A DNA stretch of 12,292 bases, from assembly GCA_964615445.1 (NCBI GenBank), contig CAZTOK010000034.1, positions 1-12,292 on the forward strand. The letters run 5' to 3'. Position numbers and translations under genes: made by a program. A model generated the notes under the pieces. The model worked only from the letters and a program-made list of their open reading frames with translations, made no database searches and was not told the DNA's origin. Of this stretch, positions 1 to 5,854 are shown one piece after another; position 1 is the first letter of the stretch, and the number at the start of each line of letters is the position of its first letter. The DNA is from JALRBM01 sp964615445 (lineage in GTDB: Bacteria; Patescibacteriota; Saccharimonadia; Saccharimonadales; Saccharimonadaceae).

Positions 1-52
1 CGGCTGTTTTGTAAACAGCGGGTCGTGGGTTCGACTCCCTCCGTCGGCTCCA
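1..52 (+). tRNA. tRNA-Thr (anticodon TGT), 3' part only
   Basis: The window opens inside this tRNA, and its D arm and 5' acceptor strand lie outside. A 5-bp anticodon stem (GCTGT/ACAGC) encloses the loop TTTGTAA, giving anticodon TGT, which reads ACA (Thr). The T loop is TTCGACT, in a stem with one U-U mismatch. The 3' acceptor strand CGTCGGC, discriminator T and an encoded CCA follow. It is the first member of a tRNA cluster and tRNA-Tyr begins 7 bases later, so the two are probably processed from one transcript. Confidence 0.9.
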
Positions 53-59
53 AAAACGT

Positions 60-145
60 GCAGGGTTAGTGAAGCGGTCAAACACAACAGACTGTAAATC
101 TGTCGGCTTATGCCTTCGTAGGTTCGAATCCTACACCCTGCACCA
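60..145 (+). tRNA. tRNA-Tyr (anticodon GTA)
   Basis: The acceptor strands GCAGGGT and ACCCTGC pair fully. The anticodon stem ACAGA/TCTGT holds the loop CTGTAAA with anticodon GTA. A long variable arm makes this a class II tRNA, as expected for bacterial tRNA-Tyr. The T stem GTAGG/CCTAC encloses TTCGAAT, and the 3' CCA is encoded. The last eight bases recur at the far end of the island, so this 3' end appears to be the integration target. The stop codon and last codons of the convergent serine recombinase lie inside the tRNA on the other strand. Confidence 0.97.
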
Positions 146-1732
146 TTGAGTACGCAAAGCCTCTTCGGAGGCTTTTTGTATCTGTTGAGGCATCGTTCTA
201 ACCTTTTCTAATTCACCTCGCAAGCGTTTAACGCTTTGTCCGACCGGAATAAGCCACTCATGATGCTTAATTTCCAGTTGGCCATTCAGTAATACAGGTG
301 CTTCGCCTATAGCCAGCAGTATGTCTTTCTTGTTGGCAATATCACCGGCTTTAAACTTCTCACCGGCATAGAGCAACTTCTCAAAGGTGCTAGTAGCAAT
401 CTCATACCAGTTCTTAACACGGTGTGAGGTGTCAGCCTGCTCCTCTTGCAATCGCTTCAGATCGGCTTTAAGGGCACTATTCTTAGCCTTATACTCAATA
501 TCGCTAATAAGTCCACGTGTAGCCATGTCTAGCAGCTTATCTAGTTGGGTTTGCGTATCTGTAATAGCCTTGTGTTGCATGGCTTGGACATTGTTTCTCT
601 CTTCGACTTCTCCCTCAGCAAAGTCGCGGAAAGCATCCATAGCCCAGTCATATAGCTGCGGTGCCAGCTCGTAACTGTCGAGTAGTTCAAGCACCTGCTC
701 CCATAGGTCATCTTCTTTTATATAGCTTTTCTGCGTGCAACCCGCTCGTTTGCCAGTGCAGTGGTAATAGGTGTGTACGTTAACCTGGCCATTGGTGAGT
801 TGTCTGCGCTTTTCTTGAGCAGTGACGGTGCAATCACAGTCTCCACACCGTATAAAGCCTCTCAGCGCAAACTGTTTATGCGTTGCTAATCTTGGCAAAC
901 CTTTTCTGCCCAACAGTGTCTGCACCTTGTCATACTCTTCCGTTGTTATCATGGCGGGGTATTGAGCTTTGAATAGGTGTTCAGGGTCATACGGGTCGGG
1001 TATTAAGCCAGCGTATCTGACGTTTCGAAATACATTATATAAGCCAGTTCGTGAAAGCCCACCGCCACCAGTCTTACGGCGTTTTACTGTTTGGTAACCC
1101 CATTCATCATTCAATATAGTAAGAATGGCGGGGACGCTATATTCGCCGGTCAAAAATAGGTCGAAAGCCTTACGTAGTAACGGAAATCGCTCCTCGTCTT
1201 TTATAATTGAAGCTTCGCCTCTACCCGACAAAGCAGTGCGGTAGTTAAGGTAACCTTCTGGTGCCTTGCCGGTGAGCTGACCCTCTTCACGCTTGCGTTC
1301 GTTGCCACGTCTTATATCTTTACTTAGTTTTGCAGAAAAGTATTGCGACTGGCTCATTGTCATCTGCAGCATCATCATACTCTCTGGTGAGCTATCAAAG
1401 TTGTATCCAGAAGCAAACCGTAAGTCTTTAATCTTACCTTGTCGTATTCGCCACGTAATAGCAGAGGCGTCCACCTCATTACGGCTTAAGCGGTCGGGGT
1501 GCCATGCTATTAGGCCGTCAACTTTACCGGCATCAATCAGTTCAAGCAATTCCTTGAACTTAGGACGCTTATCCGGCTCAAAAGCACTTTTGCTCTCAGT
1601 GAACTCGGCAATTATCTTAAGATCGCTGTACCGCTCCTTGATTTTGTCACGCTGAGAAGCAAGAGATAGCACCTGGCGCTCCTCCTCTTCGGTGGACTTT
1701 CGTATATAGATTGCATACTTTAAGTTTTCCAT
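131..1732 (-). CDS. Large serine recombinase / site-specific integrase
   Basis: This 533-residue protein matches the large serine integrase family in length and layout. The N-terminal resolvase-type catalytic domain (about 5-150) has the nucleophile in YIRKS (Ser13) and the AWHPDRLSR motif (about 76-84). A recombinase domain follows (about 155-280). A zinc ribbon comes next, with Cys296/Cys299 and Cys325/Cys332, then a charged coiled-coil stretch (about 385-440). The start has a good ribosome binding site (AGGAG, 5 bases before ATG). The stop TAG lies inside tRNA-Tyr, so the last residues (WCRV) are written by the attachment site. In the excised circle the frame would continue into the right end of the island and give a longer tail. 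It probably catalyses integration into and excision from the tRNA-Tyr 3' end. The 116-base leader in front of it is strongly structured. Confidence 0.95.
   Translation of the reverse strand: MENLKYAIYIRKSTEEEERQVLSLASQRDKIKERYSDLKIIAEFTESKSAFEPDKRPKFKELLELIDAGKVDGLIAWHPDRLSRNEVDASAITWRIRQGKIKDLRFASGYNFDSSPESMMMLQMTMSQSQYFSAKLSKDIRRGNERKREEGQLTGKAPEGYLNYRTALSGRGEASIIKDEERFPLLRKAFDLFLTGEYSVPAILTILNDEWGYQTVKRRKTGGGGLSRTGLYNVFRNVRYAGLIPDPYDPEHLFKAQYPAMITTEEYDKVQTLLGRKGLPRLATHKQFALRGFIRCGDCDCTVTAQEKRRQLTNGQVNVHTYYHCTGKRAGCTQKSYIKEDDLWEQVLELLDSYELAPQLYDWAMDAFRDFAEGEVEERNNVQAMQHKAITDTQTQLDKLLDMATRGLISDIEYKAKNSALKADLKRLQEEQADTSHRVKNWYEIATSTFEKLLYAGEKFKAGDIANKKDILLAIGEAPVLLNGQLEIKHHEWLIPVGQSVKRLRGELEKVRTMPQQIQKASEEALRTQWCRV
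138..145. other. Putative left attachment site (attL core, 3' end of tRNA-Tyr)
   Basis: CTGCACCA at the end of tRNA-Tyr is repeated directly at 11637-11644. Counting four bases further upstream, 10 of 12 positions match (C/T and C/G differ). Large serine integrases recombine at short shared cores, so an 8-base identity is sufficient. A recombinase gene sits immediately next to this copy. Confidence 0.7.
156..177 (+). terminator. Rho-independent terminator after tRNA-Tyr
   Basis: AAAGCCTC, a TTCG tetraloop, GAGGCTTT and two further T's form an 8-bp stem with a stable UUCG loop and a T tract, eleven bases after the tRNA CCA. It would stop transcription coming from the tRNA pair before it runs antisense into the recombinase. 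The hairpin lies within the 3' coding end of the recombinase and on the element side of the junction, so the element brought it. Confidence 0.85.
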
Positions 1733-1750
1733 TTTATCTCCTAACTAAAT

Positions 1751-1848
1751 GGACAGCCCCGTTGACCCATCCACTCGGCAAGAGTTTCAGGAGGGCTGCC
1801 CAAAAAAGCCTGAAAATAAAAACTCGCCGAATATTCGAATGGGTCAAC
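1751..1848 (-). promoter_or_regulatory. Structured 5' leader of the recombinase mRNA (nested hairpin with possible pseudoknot)
   Basis: Read on the minus strand, GTTGACCCAT (1848-1839) pairs perfectly with ATGGGTCAAC (1770-1761). Inside this, CGGC-GAG pairs with CTC-(TT)-GCCG, and TTTCAGG (1815-1809) pairs with CCTGAAA (1791-1785). The apical loop holds GGGCAGCCC (1801-1793), which can pair over 9 bp, including one G-U, with GGGCTGTCC (1759-1751) just 3' of the stem and upstream of the recombinase ribosome binding site. That is an H-type pseudoknot geometry. A perfect 10-base palindrome CGAATATTCG (1828-1837) sits in the internal loop. The arrangement could regulate integrase translation. As DNA it could instead be a protein binding site or a replication origin. 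Confidence 0.55.
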
Positions 1849-1854
1849 ACTGCT

Positions 1855-1860
1855 ATTATA
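1855..1860 (-). promoter_or_regulatory. Putative -10 box of the recombinase promoter (TATAAT)
   Basis: A perfect TATAAT on the minus strand abuts the stop codon of the upstream ATPase gene. Counting seven bases from its end puts +1 at G1848, exactly the first base of the outer hairpin arm of the leader. No convincing -35 is present (ATAGCG at 17 bases), so the promoter may be weak or activator dependent. Confidence 0.45.
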
Positions 1861-3243
1861 TCACTCTTGTGGTTTTTCGCTATCTTTGTGGGAACCACCG
1901 AAGAACATGTTTAACGCTTCCTGGTCAAGGTAACCAAACACATCCCCACCATCCTCTCCTATATTGTTTTCTTCTGAGAGGTGTTGTAAGTCGGGTGGGA
2001 ACCATTGTGGGAATATATGCTTGCTACGCTTATCGCCGTTAACAGGTTGCTCCAGTTTTATAACTCCGCTGTTCACCAATTGAGGCAAGATCTGTTTCCT
2101 TAGATGCTCATCATTCAAGGTAGTTTGTTCTACCTTTAGATGATATGCGGCCAGTTCATAACTACTCAAGCCCACCAATTGATACTCCATATCGCTTCTA
2201 TAGTTAGTGTTATTTTTCTTATCGAAATAGGCGGGCAGAATAATTTTCTTGTAGAAGTTCAGTACGGCTGGCGGCACATTTAAGTCCTGGCTTTCAACAA
2301 CTGTGCTCCACAGCTCAAATCCTTGATCTACATCATACTGACTAGCAACAATGGTGTCATCAATTTGTTTTCTGTGCCATACATTGAACAGTGCAATTGC
2401 TTTGATAAGCTTCATTAAATGTCCCATGTCTCGCATATGCCGAGCCTTCGGCTTGCCAAACATTTTATTAAAGCGCTCCTCTATAACGTCGGGATTATCT
2501 ATAATGATGTCTCCGACGTTTTCATCCTTAATAGCTTGTATGCGCTGCTTAAGTGCAATTCGCTCCGGTTGCGATTCTAACCAGTCTTCAAAGGCTACTT
2601 CGTTTGACCCACGCTTTGCTTGTAGGTGAATTCCTTCTTTTAGTTTCTCCTCGGTGACTTCTGGGCTAAGTAGTATGGCTCGTGTAGCCTCTTGCTCATC
2701 AAGCTGCATGCCCGCAGAACAGAACACAGTGGCAGGGTAGCCACGAATAATGATGTGTTCGGCTCGGTGCGCTCCTTTTTTATCTTTATTAGTAATTCTA
2801 AAGTGTAACTCTCTTTCGTCGTGTGAGAGAACTGCACGCAATTTTTGTTGTAGCAGAGGGTTGGGCTGTTCATACATCAATAGAATTTTTCGTTCTAGAG
2901 ATACAATTTTTGCTTTTCGCTCTTTGTCGTATTTACCTTCACCATGAAAGAATGATGTTGGGCTTGCACCGCTTAATGCTATCTTATCTTCATCAGGGAA
3001 TAACTTTGCTAATTCTGTGGTCATATACGTCTTGCCTGACGAGCTTGGTGCATTAAAGCTGACATTTAACTGACTGCTATTTGTGTATGCCGACAGCATG
3101 CATAGGAAAGTAATCAACTTATTGTCCCGATCATGCCTGATTGTTAGCGACAAAATGTCATGCAGTTCATCTAGCCGCATTTCATTTAGAGACGATTCAT
3201 CGAAATTAGCTAAATTAACTTTGGTTTGCTGGTTTTTACTCAT
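1861..3243 (-). CDS. P-loop ATPase related to phage/plasmid primase-helicases
   Basis: This 460-residue protein has a Walker A motif APSSSGKT (65-72), a hydrophobic Walker-B-like strand ILLMYEQ (120-126), and a later ATRAILLSP stretch whose Arg188 could be an arginine finger. The SSSGKT loop and the pattern around SAGMQLDEQEATR recall the ATPase part of CHC2/Toprim primase-helicases of phages and plasmids. No zinc-finger or Toprim domain is present here. The C-terminal third (about 330-430) looks like a helical DNA-binding region. Its likely role is replication of the excised element, for example as a helicase or helicase loader, but this is inferred. The start has an AAGGAG ribosome binding site. 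It overlaps the upstream 58-aa gene, which suggests translational coupling. Family assignment is from motif pattern only. Confidence 0.7.
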   Translation of the reverse strand: MSKNQQTKVNLANFDESSLNEMRLDELHDILSLTIRHDRDNKLITFLCMLSAYTNSSQLNVSFNAPSSSGKTYMTTELAKLFPDEDKIALSGASPTSFFHGEGKYDKERKAKIVSLERKILLMYEQPNPLLQQKLRAVLSHDERELHFRITNKDKKGAHRAEHIIIRGYPATVFCSAGMQLDEQEATRAILLSPEVTEEKLKEGIHLQAKRGSNEVAFEDWLESQPERIALKQRIQAIKDENVGDIIIDNPDVIEERFNKMFGKPKARHMRDMGHLMKLIKAIALFNVWHRKQIDDTIVASQYDVDQGFELWSTVVESQDLNVPPAVLNFYKKIILPAYFDKKNNTNYRSDMEYQLVGLSSYELAAYHLKVEQTTLNDEHLRKQILPQLVNSGVIKLEQPVNGDKRSKHIFPQWFPPDLQHLSEENNIGEDGGDVFGYLDQEALNMFFGGSHKDSEKPQE

Positions 3244-3412
3244 CTTTTTTCTCCTTCTTAATGTTTAGGTAAGTTTCGCGCTGAGCTTTTGCTATCACGA
3301 ATCGCATTATTGCCATACCAGCCTCTTGAGCTTGCTCTTCTGTACAATCAAGAGCGTATAACTCTTTAAGTAGGGCTTGCAGGACTTTGATGCGTTCGTA
3401 GCTAAGTCTCAT
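3236..3412 (-). CDS. Small protein (58 aa), coupled to the replication ATPase
   Basis: The frame opens at ATG 3412 and encodes a 58-residue, mostly helical, charged protein with a lysine-rich tail (IKKEKKDE). The stop TAA overlaps the first codons of the ATPase gene (GATGAGTAA), an 8-base overlap typical of co-translated pairs. The ATPase ribosome binding site lies inside its last codons. I do not recognise a family. It has one cysteine, no membrane segment and no obvious helix-turn-helix. Its own start has no clear Shine-Dalgarno sequence. It could be an accessory replication factor or a leader that couples ATPase translation. The support is position and overlap, not homology. Confidence 0.6.
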   Translation of the reverse strand: MRLSYERIKVLQALLKELYALDCTEEQAQEAGMAIMRFVIAKAQRETYLNIKKEKKDE

Positions 3413-3441
3413 GAACTTAAGACTACAAAAACTATGGGTGT

Positions 3442-3482
3442 CTTCGTGATTTACAAAGTTGAGTCACACGAAGTCACATGAA
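3442..3482. repeat. Tandem 10-bp repeats with an inverted copy (operator or iteron-like)
   Basis: GTCACACGAA (3463-3472) is followed directly by GTCACATGAA (3473-3482), 9 of 10 bases identical and spaced one helical turn apart. CTTCGTGA at 3442-3449 is an inverted, slightly shortened copy facing them. The cluster lies in the 91-base gap upstream of the 58-aa/ATPase operon and just after the 212-aa gene. That position suits a regulator binding site or a small replication origin. Confidence 0.5.
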
Positions 3483-3503
3483 TATCAGAGGTAAAAGTAA
3501 AGT

Positions 3504-4142
3504 TTATTTTAGTTTATCGGCATTAAAGACAACATATCCGTTGCTATAAGTAAAGAGTTCGTCAATGCCTGTCACTTTTTTTACTTTTGGATTGATCTTA
3601 TAAACAGCATCTCTAATCGCTCGGCTACGGGCAGTTATATCGTAGTCAGTAGCGTACTTGGCCATGATATTCGTTTCCTGAACTGGGATATTGGGCTTCT
3701 TCAGGCATAAATAACATACCCAGTACTGCAAAGATTTATGGAGTTTTCCTTTCGCGAGAGGAATCTCTGTGCCATTTATTATCAAGAAAGAGAACTCCGG
3801 ATGTAGCTTTATACCTCCTTCGGCCGGTTTGCTTGCAACGTCCTTAAGACCCAATAAGCGTCTTATACTAGGTTGACTGATTCTTATTCTGTATGGCTGG
3901 TAACCTATCTTTGGTCCAAAACCAACCGAAGGTTTACGAAATACTGAAGTTAATATGCGATGCTTTCTTAAGTAGTTGATTATTGTATTTAGCTCTTCTT
4001 CATCTAATAAGTTTTGAATCTGTTTTGAGGGCACATAGTGTTCCAACTCCAATGAATTTATAAGAACTGCTGCATCATAAATATCTTGTGCAAGCAGTCG
4101 GATCTTATCTCCAAGATCAACTATTTTACTATCTTGTGTCAT
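3504..4142 (-). CDS. Hypothetical protein with possible C-terminal winged helix (212 aa)
   Basis: I do not recognise a named family. The N-terminal half (1-60) is helical and acidic. Residues 60-100 are rich in Arg/Lys (IRISQPSIRRLLGLK). The C-terminal part (about 112-210) has a beta strand, two helices and then RSRAIRDAVYKINPKVKKV before a strand turn (FTYSNGYVVFN). This order recalls the winged-helix effector domain of response regulators. A DNA-binding regulator or replication initiator is therefore plausible but unproven. ATG 4142 is preceded by GAGAGG at short spacing, and no in-frame upstream ATG exists. A 4-codon reading frame (MRGL, with its own AAGGA) ends in TGA overlapping this ATG, so coupling is possible. 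Its neighbours are the tandem repeats and replication ATPase downstream. Confidence 0.7.
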   Translation of the reverse strand: MTQDSKIVDLGDKIRLLAQDIYDAAVLINSLELEHYVPSKQIQNLLDEEELNTIINYLRKHRILTSVFRKPSVGFGPKIGYQPYRIRISQPSIRRLLGLKDVASKPAEGGIKLHPEFSFLIINGTEIPLAKGKLHKSLQYWVCYLCLKKPNIPVQETNIMAKYATDYDITARSRAIRDAVYKINPKVKKVTGIDELFTYSNGYVVFNADKLK

Positions 4143-4229
4143 AAGCCTCTCATATTTTTTCCTTGTGCTTTGTCCAATATAGTTTCACAGACATTATTCT
4201 CTGCCATAACAGATATAACAGCAAGCATA

Positions 4230-4256
4230 AGTGCTTAAGACTTTAATTTAAGCACT
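4230..4256 (-). terminator. Perfect 9-bp hairpin after the two-helicase operon (possible terminator)
   Basis: AGTGCTTAA (4230-4238) and TTAAGCACT (4248-4256) are perfect inverted repeats around a 9-base loop, three bases beyond the stop of the NERD-helicase gene. On the minus strand the stem is followed only by TTATGCTT, a poor U tract. It is a weak terminator or an operator for the downstream 212-aa gene. Confidence 0.4.
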
Positions 4257-4258
4257 AT

Positions 4259-5851
4259 TTAATGGACATTTTTGCCTTGGAAAATGATCAATCGTGCCCT
4301 AGCGCGAGTAATACCTACAAATAATGCCTTTTCACGGTCAACTTTGGTAAACACATCAGTCAAAATGACTACTCTACTATCTAGACCTTTTAAATCATAC
4401 ACATTACCAAGTACGATTTTGTTGCCGTGCATTACTGACCAATCGTGGTCCCTACCGAGAACAAATTTAAGTGATCCTGTCTTGATGTTTGCGAGATTAC
4501 GCTCGGACATCACGCTTCTATCATTACCGGAGAGACTAACAATCATCATTTCGCTAGGACGAGTACCTGTTTCAATTAACTCATTAATTTTTGCTAAGAC
4601 ATCTTTTGTGTAGTTCTTATAGTCAACTTGTCCATCCTTGTATGGGATCTTACAGATCTCTGGATCAACCCCCTCGGGATTATTCCTAATTTCTCCGGCG
4701 TCAAGAGACGATAGTTTGTTAGCAAATTTGTTTATTTTCGTAGTGTTGCGGTAGTTGTACCTCAGCTGATAGTTGAGTACATCGTCTCTGTCTTTAAGCT
4801 CGTTTAAGAAACTTAATTCACTCTTGCTAAATAAATCCTGCTGCAGGTCTAGGTATATCCGATAGCGTCCACCAAGGAGCCCACCTTCAAGTCTTTCATC
4901 AAGTTCTATAAAGGTCTCATCGTTCATATAGTCTTGAGCCTCGTCAAGAACCATGTATTCGTAAAGTGCTCTGGATGATTTTGCTTCAAAATCCATACTT
5001 GAATCAATGTACTTCGGCACTTTACCCAATCTTCTAAAGAGTTCAGCGTTTATTTTATTCTTAATAGCTCTGTTATGACAAACATACAGTGTGCGGATTT
5101 CATCTTGTTCATTCTGTATCAATTGTTCTAGTGCTAGTATCGTTTTACCTGAGCCTGGCGGCCCCTCAATGACCATGCGTTTATTCGATTTTAGAGGCCT
5201 TAAAACATCCACCTGTTCTTCACTTAAGCGGAAAATAGCATCATCGGCAGCTGAAGTAATGTCAGTCACATAGGATTTATAATCAGGTACTAGTAAATGC
5301 AGTATTGTGGTTACGGAATCAGCAGTAATCTCAGATCTAGAGAAGCGCGCATCCTTATAGTCAACTAGTTTCTTGAGATATTCCGTCGGTTGTACTATAA
5401 AGGTGCGGTCTAAGAATTGCTCTTGTACCCATCCTGAGTCAGGAGATTTACTGAACTGAGGTTCTGGGAATACGCATGCATACAGACCTATTTGAGCATT
5501 AAGCCTAGTCCTAATGCCTTTGGAGTGCAGAAATTCCCAAAGAACGTAGTAATTATCCTGGGTCTGGCGGAGTGGATTAATTTTTTCTGTGTTGCCTTTA
5601 TGATTTGTTGTATACCAAACTCCGCCATCGATTGTTATCTTACCGCCTTTAACTTCGAGAGCAAACACACCAGCTTTACCTACCAAAACAAAATCAACCT
5701 CAACTTCTTTACCGCGTTGGGAGGGAACGATAACACTAGCGATAGCATAACTAATTCTGTCATCTAGGTACTTCGTATCTACCTTCTGTAGTGCATCAGC
5801 TACAATCTGTTCGCTCTGATGCTTAATCCTGTCGCGTCCGTAAATTCTCAT
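4259..5851 (-). CDS. NERD nuclease domain fused to a UvrD-like superfamily 1 helicase
   Basis: This is a 530-residue two-domain protein. The N-terminal NERD domain (about 10-130) shows the nuclease-fold residues: EVD (Asp53), the EVK triad (Glu66, Lys68) and the NPLRQ motif (92-96). The SF1 helicase part has Walker A GPPGSGKT (230-237), Walker B VLDEAQD (301-307), NYRN (366-369), VYDLKGLDSRVVIL (about 484-497) and motif VI VGITRARARLI (512-522). It probably unwinds and cuts DNA or RNA. NERD-type nuclease/helicase fusions include anti-phage immunity proteins. The start lies three bases after the stop of the RecQ-like gene with no clear ribosome binding site, so it is probably translated by reinitiation. 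The two proteins are likely partners. Domain calls are firm and the immune role is inferred. Confidence 0.9.
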   Translation of the reverse strand: MRIYGRDRIKHQSEQIVADALQKVDTKYLDDRISYAIASVIVPSQRGKEVEVDFVLVGKAGVFALEVKGGKITIDGGVWYTTNHKGNTEKINPLRQTQDNYYVLWEFLHSKGIRTRLNAQIGLYACVFPEPQFSKSPDSGWVQEQFLDRTFIVQPTEYLKKLVDYKDARFSRSEITADSVTTILHLLVPDYKSYVTDITSAADDAIFRLSEEQVDVLRPLKSNKRMVIEGPPGSGKTILALEQLIQNEQDEIRTLYVCHNRAIKNKINAELFRRLGKVPKYIDSSMDFEAKSSRALYEYMVLDEAQDYMNDETFIELDERLEGGLLGGRYRIYLDLQQDLFSKSELSFLNELKDRDDVLNYQLRYNYRNTTKINKFANKLSSLDAGEIRNNPEGVDPEICKIPYKDGQVDYKNYTKDVLAKINELIETGTRPSEMMIVSLSGNDRSVMSERNLANIKTGSLKFVLGRDHDWSVMHGNKIVLGNVYDLKGLDSRVVILTDVFTKVDREKALFVGITRARARLIIFQGKNVH

Positions 5852-5854
5852 ATA

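Noticed and set aside
2640..2873. 77-codon minus-strand frame inside the ATPase gene.
   Set aside because: It is an out-of-frame shadow of the ATPase coding sequence with no start signal.
3442..3482. CRISPR-like reading of the short repeats.
   Set aside because: Only two direct 10-mers without spacers; no array and no cas genes in the window.
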